A DNA stretch of 64,000 bases. It comes from Bradyrhizobium sp. Y36. Its GTDB lineage: Bacteria > Pseudomonadota > Alphaproteobacteria > Rhizobiales > Xanthobacteraceae. The DNA is taken from the NCBI RefSeq assembly GCF_002531575.1, contig NZ_NWTI01000009.1, positions 1-64,000 of the forward strand, in the 5' to 3' direction. This document shows, one piece after another, positions 7,980-17,445 of the stretch. How positions within the stretch are numbered: the stretch's first letter is position 1; each line of letters starts with the position of its first letter. Position numbers and translations under genes: made by a program. The notes beneath the pieces are model-generated. The model ran no database searches, was not told where the DNA came from, and saw nothing but the letters and a program-made list of their open reading frames with translations.

Positions 7980-9362
7980 ATGGAATTGCGTCTTCACGAT
8001 ACGCTGAGCCGGGAAAAGCGCGCCTTTGTGCCGCTCGATGCGAACAATGTCCGCATGTATGTCTGCGGACCGACCGTCTATGACTTCGCCCATATCGGCA
8101 ATGCGCGGCCCGTGATCGTGTTCGACGTGCTGTTTCGCCTGCTGCGCCACATCTACGGCGAGACGCACGTCAAATATGTTCGCAACATCACCGACGTCGA
8201 CGACAAGATCAACGACCGCGCCGCGCGCGACTTTCCCGGGCTGCCGCTGAACGAGGCGATCCGCAAAGTCACCGAGCAGACCGGCAAGCAGTTTCATGCC
8301 GACGTCGACGCGCTGGGCGCCCTGCGGCCGAGCGTCGAGCCGCGCGCGACCGAGCATATCGCGGAGATGCGCGAGATCATCGAGCGGCTGGTCAAGGGCG
8401 GCTTTGCCTATGTCGCCGAGGACCACGCGCTGTTCTCGCCGCAGGCGATGAACGCAGCCAACTCCTCGCTGCCGCGCTATGGCGCGCTCTCCAATCGCTC
8501 GCTGGACGAGATGGTGGCCGGTGCCCGCGTCGATGTCGCGCCCTACAAGAAGGGCAATACCGACTTCGTGCTGTGGAAGCCGTCCAAGCCCGGCGAGCCG
8601 TCATGGCCGTCGCCGGCAGGCATCAGGGCGGAGGGACGTCCGGGCTGGCACATCGAGTGCTCGGCGATGGCGTGGAAGCATCTCGGCGAGCATTTCGACA
8701 TCCACGGCGGCGGTATCGATCTCGTGTTTCCGCATCACGAGAACGAGGTCGCGCAGACCTGCTGCGCCTTCCATCAGCAGCGCATGGCGAACTACTGGAT
8801 GCACAACGGCTTCCTGCAGGTCGAAAGTGAGAAGATGTCGAAGAGCCTCGGCAACTTCATCACCATCCGCGAATTGCTCAAGGACTGGCCGGGCGAGGTG
8901 CTGCGTCTGAACATGTTGAAGACGCATTACCGTTCGCCGATCGACTGGACCATGAAGTCGCTGGAGGAGAGCGCCAAGACGCTCGACGACTGGTATCGCA
9001 TCGCCGCGGATGCCGAGCCCGGCAAGCCGGCCGCATCCGTGATCGAGCCGCTGCTCGACGATCTCAACACGCCGCTGGCGATCGCGGCGCTGCATGGCCT
9101 GCGTGGCGGCGACGTGAGTGCGCTGGCGGGGTCGTTGCGGCTGCTCGGCTTCCTGTCCGAGAGCGCCGGGCAGTGGGAAAGCCGCAAGCAGCAGGCGAGC
9201 GGCGTTGACGCCAGCGAGGTCGAGCGCCTGCTCGCGGAGCGAACAGCTGCGCGCGCGCGAAAGGATTTTAGGGAGTCCGACCGCATCCGCGATCTGCTCG
9301 CGGCGATGGGCGTTGCGATCAAGGACTCCAAGGACGGAACGACGTGGGAGATTGCGCGATGA
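7980..9362 (+). CDS. cysS: Cysteinyl-tRNA synthetase
   Basis: Charges tRNA-Cys. The 460-residue class I synthetase has the HIGH-type motif HIGN starting at His38 and KMSKS at residues 285-289. The zinc-site residues expected of the family are present: Cys29 in VCGPTVYD, Cys in HIECSAMAWKHLG, and the His pair in PHHENE. The first of four closely packed genes: its TGA stop overlaps the ATG of a 37-codon gene, followed by an acetyltransferase and cimA, which suggests one operon with coupled translation. Confidence 0.97.
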   Translation: MELRLHDTLSREKRAFVPLDANNVRMYVCGPTVYDFAHIGNARPVIVFDVLFRLLRHIYGETHVKYVRNITDVDDKINDRAARDFPGLPLNEAIRKVTEQTGKQFHADVDALGALRPSVEPRATEHIAEMREIIERLVKGGFAYVAEDHALFSPQAMNAANSSLPRYGALSNRSLDEMVAGARVDVAPYKKGNTDFVLWKPSKPGEPSWPSPAGIRAEGRPGWHIECSAMAWKHLGEHFDIHGGGIDLVFPHHENEVAQTCCAFHQQRMANYWMHNGFLQVESEKMSKSLGNFITIRELLKDWPGEVLRLNMLKTHYRSPIDWTMKSLEESAKTLDDWYRIAADAEPGKPAASVIEPLLDDLNTPLAIAALHGLRGGDVSALAGSLRLLGFLSESAGQWESRKQQASGVDASEVERLLAERTAARARKDFRESDRIRDLLAAMGVAIKDSKDGTTWEIAR

Positions 9363-9472
9363 AGCGGCCCGACACGCCTTTCCCGCGCCACTGGCTCTAT
9401 TACATCGCCTTGAAGGTCCTGTTGCTCGGCGCCGCCGTGGCGATCGTGCTGAAACTCTACGGGTTGTGGTGA
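9359..9472 (+). CDS. 37-residue single-span membrane protein
   Basis: A short gene whose ATG overlaps the cysS stop codon (ATGA). It encodes MKRPDTPFPRHWLYYIALKV and continues through one hydrophobic span to the ending KLYGLW. The overlap and the membrane-helix composition argue that it is real and translationally coupled to cysS. The next gene starts 5 bases after its stop. No function can be assigned; with one predicted helix and no motif it could be a small subunit or simply a conserved leader for the acetyltransferase. Confidence 0.6.
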   Translation: MKRPDTPFPRHWLYYIALKVLLLGAAVAIVLKLYGLW

Positions 9473-9477
9473 ACACG

Positions 9478-9969
9478 ATGGGACAGACTTTGCCGAAGCC
9501 CGGGTTGCGGCCGTTCCTGCCCGATGACGTGCCGGTGCTTGCCGCGATCTTCACCGCCAGCATCGAGGAGCTGACCGCTGACGATTACAGCGAGGCGCAG
9601 CAGCGGGCCTGGATGGAAGCGGCCGAGGACGAGGAGTTCGGCAAGCGCCTCGCGGCCGACCTGACCTTGATCGCGACGCTGGAAGGCTCGCCCGTAGGGT
9701 TCGCCTCGCTGCGCGGCGCCGATCACATCCGCATGCTCTATGTGCATCCGGCCGTGAGCGGGCAGGGCATCGCCACCGTGCTGGTCGATGCGCTGGAGAA
9801 GCTTGCCGGCGGCCGCGGCGCGGCAGCGCTCACGGTCGATGCCAGCGACACCGCGCAGGGCTTCTTCGCCAAGCGCGACTACGTCGCCATGCAGCGCAAC
9901 AGCATCACGATCAACGACGAGTGGCTTGCCAACACCACGATGAAGAAGACGCTCGGAGCATCGCAATGA
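9478..9969 (+). CDS. GNAT family N-acetyltransferase
   Basis: A 163-residue acetyltransferase. The acetyl-CoA loop is seen in LYVHPAVSGQGIATVLV, followed by the usual helix and the FFAKRDYVAMQRNSI strand region near the C-terminus. The substrate is not predictable. The start at 9478 (MGQTLPKPGLRPF) lies just after the 37-codon gene. Its stop overlaps the cimA start by ATGA, so it is in the cysS-cimA operon. Confidence 0.88.
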   Translation: MGQTLPKPGLRPFLPDDVPVLAAIFTASIEELTADDYSEAQQRAWMEAAEDEEFGKRLAADLTLIATLEGSPVGFASLRGADHIRMLYVHPAVSGQGIATVLVDALEKLAGGRGAAALTVDASDTAQGFFAKRDYVAMQRNSITINDEWLANTTMKKTLGASQ

Positions 9970-11564
9970 GCAAGGAGCGCCTTTATCTGTTCGACACCAC
10001 GCTGCGCGACGGCGCGCAGACCAACGGGGTCGATTTCACACTGACCGACAAGCAGGTCATCGCCGCGATGCTGGACGATCTCGGCATCGACTACGTCGAG
10101 GGCGGTTATCCCGGCGCCAATCCGACCGACACGGAATTCTTCGGCACCAAGCCGAAGCTCAACCATGCGCGCTTCACCGCCTTCGGCATGACGCGCCGGG
10201 CCGGGCGCTCGGTCTCCAACGATCCTGGGGTGGCCGGGCTTTTGGAAGCGAAGGCGGACGCGATCTGCTTCGTGGCGAAATCCTCGGCCTATCAGGTGCG
10301 CGTCGCGCTGGAGACCACCAAGGAGGAAAACCTCGCCTCGATCCGCGACAGCGTCGCGGCCGCGAAGGCTGCCGGTCGCGAGGTCATGCTCGACTGCGAA
10401 CATTTCTTCGACGGCTACAAGGAGGATTCCGAGTTTGCGCTCGCCTGTGCCAAGGCCGCCTATGAAGCCGGCGCGCGCTGGGTGGTGCTGTGCGACACCA
10501 ATGGCGGCACCATGCCTGATGAGGTCGAGGCCATCGTCACCGAGGTGACAAAGCATATCCCCGGCGATCATGTCGGCATCCACGCCCATAACGACACCGA
10601 GCAGGCGGTGGCCAATTCGCTCGCCGCGGTGCGCGCCGGCGCGCGGCAGATCCAGGGCACGCTGAACGGCCTTGGCGAGCGCTGCGGCAACGCCAATCTC
10701 TGCTCGCTGATTCCGACGCTGAAATTGAAGAAGGGCTTTGCCGAATTCCTCGAGATCGGCGTCACTTCCGAGAAGCTGGCGACGCTGGTCAAGGTCTCGC
10801 GCACGCTCGACGACATGCTCAACCGCGTGCCGAACCGGCATGCGGCTTACGTCGGCGAGAGCGCCTTCGTCACCAAGACCGGCATCCATGCGTCCGCGGT
10901 GTTGAAGGACCCGCAGACCTACGAGCATGTGCTGCCGGATCTGGTCGGCAATCACCGCAAGGTGCTGGTCTCCGACCAGGCCGGCCGCTCCAACGTCATC
11001 GCCGAGCTCGACCGTGCCGGCATTGCGTATGAGAAGAGCGATCCGAAGCTGACGCGCCTCGTCGAGGAGCTGAAGGAGCGCGAGGCCGCCGGCTATGCCT
11101 ATGAGTCCGCCAACGCCTCGTTCGAGCTCCTGGCGCGCCGCACGCTCGGCAAGGTGCCGCATTATTTCGAGGTCGAACAATTCGACGTCAATGTCGAGCA
11201 GCGCTACAACGCGCTGGGCGAGCGCGTCACCGTGGCGCTCGCGGTGGTGAAGGTCGACGTTGCCGGCGAGTATTTGATCTCGGCCGCCGAGGGCAACGGC
11301 CCCGTCAACGCGCTCGACGTGGCCATGCGCAAGGATCTCGGCAAGTACCAGAAATACATCGAGGGGCTGAAGCTGATCGACTACCGGGTGCGTATCCTCA
11401 ACGGCGGCACCGGCGCGGTCACGCGCGTGCTGATCGAGAGCGAGGACGAGAACGGCGACAGATGGACCACGGTCGGCGTGTCCCCGAACATCATCGACGC
11501 CTCGTTCCAGGCGCTGATGGATTCGGTGATCTACAAGCTCGTGAAGTCGGGTGCGCCGGCGTAG
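9966..11564 (+). CDS. cimA: Citramalate synthase
   Basis: Condenses pyruvate and acetyl-CoA to (R)-citramalate, which opens the threonine-independent route to isoleucine. The 532 residues begin with the DRE-TIM barrel signature FDTTLRDGAQ and contain the HAHND metal motif; a LeuA-type regulatory domain occupies roughly the last 130 residues. The long form and the TNGVDFTLTDK sequence after the signature fit the cimA/LeuA-like subfamily rather than homocitrate synthase. Isoleucine feedback through the C-terminal domain is usual for the family. Confidence 0.93.
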   Translation: MSKERLYLFDTTLRDGAQTNGVDFTLTDKQVIAAMLDDLGIDYVEGGYPGANPTDTEFFGTKPKLNHARFTAFGMTRRAGRSVSNDPGVAGLLEAKADAICFVAKSSAYQVRVALETTKEENLASIRDSVAAAKAAGREVMLDCEHFFDGYKEDSEFALACAKAAYEAGARWVVLCDTNGGTMPDEVEAIVTEVTKHIPGDHVGIHAHNDTEQAVANSLAAVRAGARQIQGTLNGLGERCGNANLCSLIPTLKLKKGFAEFLEIGVTSEKLATLVKVSRTLDDMLNRVPNRHAAYVGESAFVTKTGIHASAVLKDPQTYEHVLPDLVGNHRKVLVSDQAGRSNVIAELDRAGIAYEKSDPKLTRLVEELKEREAAGYAYESANASFELLARRTLGKVPHYFEVEQFDVNVEQRYNALGERVTVALAVVKVDVAGEYLISAAEGNGPVNALDVAMRKDLGKYQKYIEGLKLIDYRVRILNGGTGAVTRVLIESEDENGDRWTTVGVSPNIIDASFQALMDSVIYKLVKSGAPA

Positions 11565-11576
11565 CCCCACAACGAC

Positions 11577-11679
11577 TGTCATACTCCGCGAAAGCGGAGT
11601 ATCCAGTACGCCGAGGCTTCTCCGTAACGCCGCAGCTTCTCGGAGTACTGGATCGCCCGGTCAAGCCGGGCGATGGCAC
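11577..11679. repeat. Palindromic intergenic repeat, ATCCAGTA family
   Basis: Two strong hairpins, ACTCCGC-GAAA-GCGGAGT and CGCCCGG-TCAAG-CCGGGCG, bracket an inverted ATCCAGTA/TACTGGAT pair. It follows cimA by 13 bases and precedes the glyoxalase-like gene in the same direction, so it may serve as the cimA 3' end. Confidence 0.85.
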
Positions 11680-11703
11680 CGAGGGTGGGAAAGGGCACGG
11701 CAC

Positions 11704-12081
11704 ATGATCGACCATATTTCCGTCAGCGTCAGCGATCTCGATCGCGCCGCAAGGTTCTACGAGGCTGCGCTCGCAGCGCTCGGCCTCACGCGCCTCGTCA
11801 CGCGGCCGCGGACGGTCGGCTTCGGCAAGGCCTATCCCGAGTTCTGGATCAATCTGCGCGAGGCCATGCCGCGCGTGGCGCCCGAAAGCGGCGTCCACAT
11901 CTGCCTGCGGGCGAGGACGACAAGCGAAGTCGATGCGTTTCACGCCGCAGCGCTCTCCGCCGGCGGCGCCTCGGACGGTGCGCCCGGTATCCGTCCGCAC
12001 GATCGCGTGCGCTACTACGCGGCGTTCGTCACCGACCCCGACGGCAACCGCATCGAGGCCGTGACGTTTCCGGCAGAGTAG
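11704..12081 (+). CDS. VOC family (glyoxalase-like) protein
   Basis: A 125-residue protein of the vicinal oxygen chelate fold: MIDHISVSVSDLDRAARFYE at the N-terminus and the closing strand YYAAFVTDPDGNRIEAVTF. One paired beta-alpha-beta-beta-beta set fits the small single-chain glyoxalase/bleomycin-resistance type, which acts as a dimer. The metal ligand positions (His4 in DHISV and Glu in RIEAV) are present. Substrate unknown. The start at 11704 follows the repeat; its stop lies 4 bases from the stop of the convergent LOG gene. Confidence 0.88.
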   Translation: MIDHISVSVSDLDRAARFYEAALAALGLTRLVTRPRTVGFGKAYPEFWINLREAMPRVAPESGVHICLRARTTSEVDAFHAAALSAGGASDGAPGIRPHDRVRYYAAFVTDPDGNRIEAVTFPAE

Positions 12082-12085
12082 GGCG

Positions 12086-12700
12086 CTACAGCTTGCGCGC
12101 CACTTCGGGTGCGAGATCGCGCTGGCTGTCGGGAATCTGCGCAGCCGCGGCGCGCAGCCGCGGGACGATCTCCTCGACCTTGTCCGCCTTCAGGATATCG
12201 ACGGAAAGGCCGGCGCGGATGAACTGGGTCTGGCGCATGTGGGAGACCAGAGAGAACAGCGGCTCCCAGAAATTGTCGATGTTGGCGAGCAGCACCGGCT
12301 TGGCGTGACGGCCGAGTTGCTGCCAGGTCAGCTGCTCGACCAACTCCTCAAGCGTTCCGAGTCCGCCGGGCAGGGCGACGAAAGCGTCGGAGCGCTCGAA
12401 CATCAGCCGCTTGCGCTCGTGCATGTCGGGCGTGACGACCATCTCCTGCACCCGCGTCAACGCGTTCTCGCGCATCCGGAGGAAGTCAGGGATGATGCCG
12501 GTGACGGTGCCGCCGTGATCCAGCACCGAGGTTGCGACCGCTCCCATCAGGCCGAGCGAGCCGCCGCCGTAGACGAGGCGGATATGGTTGTCCGCCAGCG
12601 ATTTGCCAAGCGCCTTCGCCGCTTCGATGAAGTTAGGATTGGTTCCGGGGCCGGACCCGCAATAGACACAGACGGTTTTGATCGTGCTCATTGGTGCCAT
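12086..12700 (-). CDS. LOG family (TIGR00730) Rossmann-fold protein
   Basis: A 204-residue protein of the LONELY GUY family, whose plant and bacterial members release cytokinin bases from their riboside 5'-monophosphates. The signature PGGLGTLEE is intact, and an N-terminal CVYCGSGPG nucleotide loop is visible. In bacteria the physiological role is often nucleotide salvage, so cytokinin production is only a possibility, though relevant for a plant-associated organism. The start may be the ATG at 12700 or at 12691. It is divergent from the ABC exporter. Confidence 0.92.
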   Translation of the reverse strand: MAPMSTIKTVCVYCGSGPGTNPNFIEAAKALGKSLADNHIRLVYGGGSLGLMGAVATSVLDHGGTVTGIIPDFLRMRENALTRVQEMVVTPDMHERKRLMFERSDAFVALPGGLGTLEELVEQLTWQQLGRHAKPVLLANIDNFWEPLFSLVSHMRQTQFIRAGLSVDILKADKVEEIVPRLRAAAAQIPDSQRDLAPEVARKL

Positions 12701-12892
12701 GATGCATTGCAGCGAAGGGGCGTCAAGCCCTTCAGGTGATTCGGATCGTCCGGAAATCTACCGGTAAATGGCGACAAACTATCGACGAATCGCCATCTGG
12801 CGGGGTGCGCTCGCCGCCGGAAGCTTCTATATGGACAAGCGAAAACAGTCATTGCAGCGCGCCCGCGCCCGGCGGGCCTCCCAGGTTTCTTG

Positions 12893-14845
12893 ATGAGCCC
12901 ACCTCATTCGCCCCACGTTCCCGACGTGCCCGATCCCTCGGGCGGGCCGCTCGAGCGGGCCACGTTGATGGGCACGCTGGCACATCTATGGCCCTATATC
13001 TGGCCGGGCGACCGCTTCGATCTGAAGATGCGGGTGGTCTGGTCCATGGTGCTGCTGCTCGCCGCCAAGCTGGTCACGCTGACGGTGCCGTTCAGCTTCA
13101 AATGGGCGACGGACGCGCTGACCGGCGCCAACACGGCGCCGGTGCAGGCCGACAATTGGCATCTCTGGGTGATCGCCTCGCCGCTGTTGCTGACCGCGAG
13201 CTACGGTCTGATGCGCATCCTGATGGCGGTGCTGACGCAATGGCGCGACGGCATCTTCGCGCGCGTCGCCATGCATGCCGTGCGCAAGCTTGCCACCATC
13301 ACCTTCATCCACATGCACGAGCTCTCGCTGCGCTTTCACCTCGAGCGCAAGACCGGCGGCCTGACGCGCGTGCTCGAGCGCGGCCGCGAGGGCATCGAGG
13401 TCATCGTGCGCATGGTGATCCTGCAGCTGATCCCGACCATCGTCGAGGTCTCCTTGCTGATGGCCGTGCTGCTCTGGCAGTTCGACTGGCGCTACGTGGT
13501 CGCGACCCTGATCACGGTCACGGTCTACATGTACTACACCTACGTCGCGACCGAGTGGCGGATCGGCATCCGCCGCAGGATGAACGATTCCGACACCGAG
13601 GCGAACACCAAGGCGATCGACTCGCTGCTCAACTACGAGACCGTGAAGTATTTCAGCGCCGAGGCGCGCGAGGCGCAGCGCTACGACCGTTCGGTGGCAC
13701 GCTACGAGGAGTCGAGCATCCAGGCCTATACCTCGCTCGCCGTGCTCAACACCGGCCAGGCCGTGATCTTCACGCTGGGCCTGACCGCGACGATGCTGAT
13801 GTGCGCGATCGGGGTGCGCAACGGCAGCAACACGGTCGGCGATTTCGTGCTGGTCAACGCCATGATGATCCAGCTCTACCAGCCCCTGAACTTCATGGGC
13901 ATGGTCTATCGCGAGATCAAGCAGGCGATCATCGACATCGAGAAGATGTTCAGCGTGCTGGGCCGCGAGGCCGAGATCAAGGACATCCCCGACGCCAAGC
14001 CGCTGGCCGTCTCCGCCGGCACGGTGCGTTTCGAGGACGTGCGCTTTGCCTATGAGCCGACGCGCCCGATCCTCAAGGGCATCAGCTTCGAAGTGCCGGC
14101 CGGCAAGACGGTCGCCATCGTCGGCCCGTCGGGCGCAGGCAAGTCGACCATTTCGCGCCTTCTGTTCCGTCTCTATGACGTCTCCAGCGGCAAGATCTTG
14201 ATCGACGGCCAGGACATTCGCGCGGTGACGCAGGATTCGCTGCGCGCGTCCATCGGCATGGTCCCGCAGGACACCGTGCTGTTCAACGACACCATCCGCT
14301 ACAACATCCGTTATGGCCGTTGGGACGCCAGCGACGCCGAAGTCGAGGAGGCCGCGAGCCTCGCGCAGATCGATCATTTCATCCGCATGGCGCCGAAGGG
14401 CTACGAGACCCAGGTCGGCGAGCGCGGGCTGAAATTGTCGGGCGGCGAGAAGCAGCGCGTCGCGATCGCGCGCACCGTGCTGAAGGCGCCGCCGATCCTG
14501 GTGTTGGACGAGGCGACCTCGGCGCTGGACACCCACACCGAGCACGAGATCCAGGGCGCGCTCGATCGGGTGGCGAAGAACCGCACCTCGCTGGTGATCG
14601 CGCACCGGCTATCGACCATCGTCGGGGCCGACGAGATCATCGTGCTGGACCAGGGCCGGATCGCCGAGCGGGGAACCCACGCCAAACTCCTCGCACATGG
14701 CGGTCTCTATGCCAGCATGTGGAACAGGCAGCGCGAGGCCGAGGAGGCGCGCGAGAGGCTGGCCAAGATGGCCGACACCAGCGAGGCGCCCAACCGGGAG
14801 CCGCCTCCGGTCGATGACGCCCTGACGGCACCTGCGGCGGTGTGA
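12893..14845 (+). CDS. ABC transporter, ATM1/HMT1-type, permease plus ATPase
   Basis: A half-transporter of 650 residues: an N-terminal six-helix domain (about 40-330) and a C-terminal ATPase with Walker A GPSGAGKST, signature LSGGEKQR and Walker B ILVLDEATSALD. The sequence LNYETVKYFSAEAREAQRYD near residue 245 is typical of the ATM1 group, which exports glutathione-linked sulfur or metal conjugates. I use the ATG at 12893, as the preceding TTG adds only one residue. The gene is monocistronic. Confidence 0.92.
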   Translation: MSPPHSPHVPDVPDPSGGPLERATLMGTLAHLWPYIWPGDRFDLKMRVVWSMVLLLAAKLVTLTVPFSFKWATDALTGANTAPVQADNWHLWVIASPLLLTASYGLMRILMAVLTQWRDGIFARVAMHAVRKLATITFIHMHELSLRFHLERKTGGLTRVLERGREGIEVIVRMVILQLIPTIVEVSLLMAVLLWQFDWRYVVATLITVTVYMYYTYVATEWRIGIRRRMNDSDTEANTKAIDSLLNYETVKYFSAEAREAQRYDRSVARYEESSIQAYTSLAVLNTGQAVIFTLGLTATMLMCAIGVRNGSNTVGDFVLVNAMMIQLYQPLNFMGMVYREIKQAIIDIEKMFSVLGREAEIKDIPDAKPLAVSAGTVRFEDVRFAYEPTRPILKGISFEVPAGKTVAIVGPSGAGKSTISRLLFRLYDVSSGKILIDGQDIRAVTQDSLRASIGMVPQDTVLFNDTIRYNIRYGRWDASDAEVEEAASLAQIDHFIRMAPKGYETQVGERGLKLSGGEKQRVAIARTVLKAPPILVLDEATSALDTHTEHEIQGALDRVAKNRTSLVIAHRLSTIVGADEIIVLDQGRIAERGTHAKLLAHGGLYASMWNRQREAEEARERLAKMADTSEAPNREPPPVDDALTAPAAV

Positions 14846-14932
14846 CCTTGTCTCCGGTCCCAACTCTGGCCTAAACATCCCCACCGCACGGGGCGACCCG
14901 CGCGCCGTCAACCCTTTCAGCGGCAGATAGCG

Positions 14933-15631
14933 ATGTCCATTCTCGATTCGATCCAGCGTCAGATCCCGCCGATTCACAAGGAGGGCTATCCCTTCATCGG
15001 CGCCTTTGCGCTGGTCAGCCTCATCCTGTTCTGGCTGTGGTCGCCTCTGGGCTGGATCGGCACGATCCTGACCGTGTGGTGCGCGCTGTTCTTCCGCGAT
15101 CCCGTGCGCGTGACGCCGGTGCGCGACGGGCTGGTGGTGTCGCCCGCCGACGGTCGCGTCTCGATGATCACCATGGCGCTGCCGCCGGCCGAGCTCGGGC
15201 TCGGGGACCGGCCGTTGCCACGCATCTCGGTGTTCATGAGCGTGTTCAATTGTCACGTGAACCGCGCGCCCGTAGCAGGCAGGGTGGACCGCATCGCCTA
15301 CCGTCCCGGCCTCTTCATCAATGCCGAGCTCGACAAGGCCAGCGAAGATAACGAGCGCAACTCGCTGGTCATCTCGACGCCGACCGCTCGCATCGGCGTG
15401 GTTCAGATCGCAGGCCTCGTCGCCAAGCGCATCGTCTGTTTCGTCAGGGAGGGGCAGGCGATCGGCGCCGGCGAGCGTTTCGGTCTGATCCGCTTTGGCT
15501 CGCGGCTCGACGTCTATCTGCCTGTGGGTACCAGGGCGCTGGTCTCGGAAGGGCAGACCGCCATCGCCGGCGAGACGATTTTGGCCGATCTTGCCGGCGA
15601 CGACCCCAGCCGCGCCTTCCGCGCCAATTAA
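14933..15631 (+). CDS. psd: Phosphatidylserine decarboxylase
   Basis: Converts phosphatidylserine to phosphatidylethanolamine in the inner membrane. The 232-residue proenzyme is of the short type. It has two N-terminal membrane segments, the PADGR motif, FNCHVNRAP, and the self-cleavage site Gly189-Ser190 in RFGSRLDVYLP, which would give a pyruvoyl alpha chain of about 43 residues. It directly precedes pssA, which makes its substrate. Confidence 0.96.
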   Translation: MSILDSIQRQIPPIHKEGYPFIGAFALVSLILFWLWSPLGWIGTILTVWCALFFRDPVRVTPVRDGLVVSPADGRVSMITMALPPAELGLGDRPLPRISVFMSVFNCHVNRAPVAGRVDRIAYRPGLFINAELDKASEDNERNSLVISTPTARIGVVQIAGLVAKRIVCFVREGQAIGAGERFGLIRFGSRLDVYLPVGTRALVSEGQTAIAGETILADLAGDDPSRAFRAN

Positions 15632-15716
15632 CCAATAGTCGGCCTGCGAGCGGGTTCCGCAGCAATGGCGGAGGAGGGCGCGGCTTGCTATATCTCGCCT
15701 TGAGGTGAGGACCGCC

Positions 15717-16598
15717 ATGACGCCCTACGATTTGAGAGATCCCGACATACGCCGCCGCCGGTTCCGCCCGATTCCGGTGCGGATGCTGGTGCCCAATGTC
15801 ATCACGCTGCTGGCGATCTGCGCCGGCCTGACCTCGATCCGGCTGTCGATCGAGGGGCGGATGTCGCTCGCGGTCTATGCCATCGTGTTTGCCGCCGCGC
15901 TCGACGGCATCGATGGCCGTATCGCGCGCCTGATCAAGGGCCAGTCGAAGTTCGGCGCTGAGCTCGACAGTCTTGCCGATTTCGTCAATTTCGGCGTCGC
16001 GCCCGGGCTGATGCTGTATTTCTGGCAGCTTCACGAGCTCGGCAATGCCGGCTGGATCGCCGCGATGGTGTTCGCGATTTCCGGCGGTCTGCGCCTGGCC
16101 CGCTTCAATGCCACCATGGACGATCCGAACAAGCCGGCCTTCGCCGCCAATTTCTTCACTGGCGTGCCGGCGCCGGCCGGCGCGATCACCGTGCTGCTGC
16201 CGATCTATGTCGCCTTCCTCGATCTCGGCCGCGCTCCTGCGGCGGTGACGGCGGCCTATACGCTGCTGATCGCCTTCCTGATGGTGTCGCGTCTGCCGGT
16301 GTTCTCCGGCAAGACCAAGCGCATGCGCGTGGCGCCCGAGCTGGTGCTGCCGGCCTTCGTTGCGGTAATCGTCTTCATCGCGCTGTTGATCGCCTATCCC
16401 TGGCACGTGCTGTCGATCGGCACGGTGCTGTATCTTCTCGCTTTGCCGCTCGGCTACAAATCCTATCGCGATCAGGCACGCGCGATGGAGGCCGCTGCGC
16501 CATCGGGAGGCGAGGTCTCGTCGCCGCCCTCGGCGCCGACGCTGGCGAATTTGTCGGAGCCGCCGCACGACGACGACCGGCCCGGACGGCTGCACTGA
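15717..16598 (+). CDS. pssA: CDP-diacylglycerol-serine O-phosphatidyltransferase
   Basis: Makes phosphatidylserine from CDP-diacylglycerol and serine. The CDP-alcohol phosphotransferase motif is complete in DGIDGRIARL followed by KFGAELDSLADF, with its conserved aspartates and glycines. Several membrane helices follow. The start at 15717 is 6 bases after GAGGTGAGG; an in-frame GTG at 15705 lies inside that ribosome site and is less likely. The 293 residues include a C-terminal hydrophilic tail. It is adjacent to psd, so the two steps of phosphatidylethanolamine synthesis are probably co-expressed. Confidence 0.95.
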   Translation: MTPYDLRDPDIRRRRFRPIPVRMLVPNVITLLAICAGLTSIRLSIEGRMSLAVYAIVFAAALDGIDGRIARLIKGQSKFGAELDSLADFVNFGVAPGLMLYFWQLHELGNAGWIAAMVFAISGGLRLARFNATMDDPNKPAFAANFFTGVPAPAGAITVLLPIYVAFLDLGRAPAAVTAAYTLLIAFLMVSRLPVFSGKTKRMRVAPELVLPAFVAVIVFIALLIAYPWHVLSIGTVLYLLALPLGYKSYRDQARAMEAAAPSGGEVSSPPSAPTLANLSEPPHDDDRPGRLH

Positions 16599-16722
16599 AC
16601 GGCGACACGCGGATATCTGCCATGATGGCGTGCCGAGTTGGGTCGAGACCCGATCTCGGCTATATCGCCCTGATGCTGGCGGCATCGCACAATCAACCGC
16701 CGCCAATCTGGGAGAGAACGCC

Positions 16723-17442
16723 GTGACCAATTCCGCGACCGGGCCGCTGCCCGCTTCCGTCCTCGAAGCGCTGGGCCGCTATGACACGCCGACGATCTGC
16801 AATGCCATGGAGATCGTGGCGCCCGAGCGTCGGCTGATCGGCTACACCACCAAGCAACTGGTCTGCCCGTTCCCCGATTTGCCGCCGATCGTCGGCTATG
16901 CCCGGACGGTTGCGATCCGCTCGGTGCTGAAATCCTCGCTTGCACCCGAAGAGCAGTCGAAGCGCCGCATCGAATATTACGAATATGTCGGCACCGGCCA
17001 TGGCCCGCGCATCTCGGTGATCCAGGACATCGACGGTCCCGATGTCGGCTACGGTGCGTTCTGGGGTGAGGTGCAGAGCAACGTGCACAAGGCGCTCGGC
17101 TGCCTCGGCGTCATCACCGACGGCTCGATCCGCGACATCCCGCAATGGGCGCCGGGCTTCCAGGCGCTGGCCGGCTCGATCGGCCCGTCGCATGCCTGGG
17201 TGCATGCCGAGAGCTTCGGCGGCGAGGTGCGCGTCGCCGGCATGACCGTGAGGTCGGACGACCTGATTCACGCCGACCAGCACGGCGCCATCGTGATCCC
17301 GCACGACATCGCCGCCAAGCTCCCCGAGGCCGCCGAGCTCTGTGGCCGCCGCGAGACGCCGATCCTCGAGATCGCGCGGAGCCCCGACTTCTCGCTGGAG
17401 AAGCTGAAGGCCGCGCTGAAGCGGTCGGCGGAGATCCACTGA
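16723..17442 (+). CDS. RraA family protein
   Basis: A 239-residue protein of the RraA / 4-hydroxy-4-methyl-2-oxoglutarate aldolase family. The motif GVITDGSIRD places Asp133, Arg137 and Asp138 at the metal and oxo-acid site, so an aldolase or oxaloacetate decarboxylase activity is more likely than RNase E inhibition. I chose the GTG at 16723, 6 bases after GGAGAG. The frame is open upstream but without a good ribosome site. The gene ends 3 bases before a convergent small membrane protein gene. Confidence 0.88.
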   Translation: MTNSATGPLPASVLEALGRYDTPTICNAMEIVAPERRLIGYTTKQLVCPFPDLPPIVGYARTVAIRSVLKSSLAPEEQSKRRIEYYEYVGTGHGPRISVIQDIDGPDVGYGAFWGEVQSNVHKALGCLGVITDGSIRDIPQWAPGFQALAGSIGPSHAWVHAESFGGEVRVAGMTVRSDDLIHADQHGAIVIPHDIAAKLPEAAELCGRRETPILEIARSPDFSLEKLKAALKRSAEIH

Positions 17443-17445
17443 AGC

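Noticed and set aside
9879..11582. Minus-strand frame of 567 codons opposite cimA
   Set aside because: Shadow frame with typical antisense composition; cimA has all family motifs.
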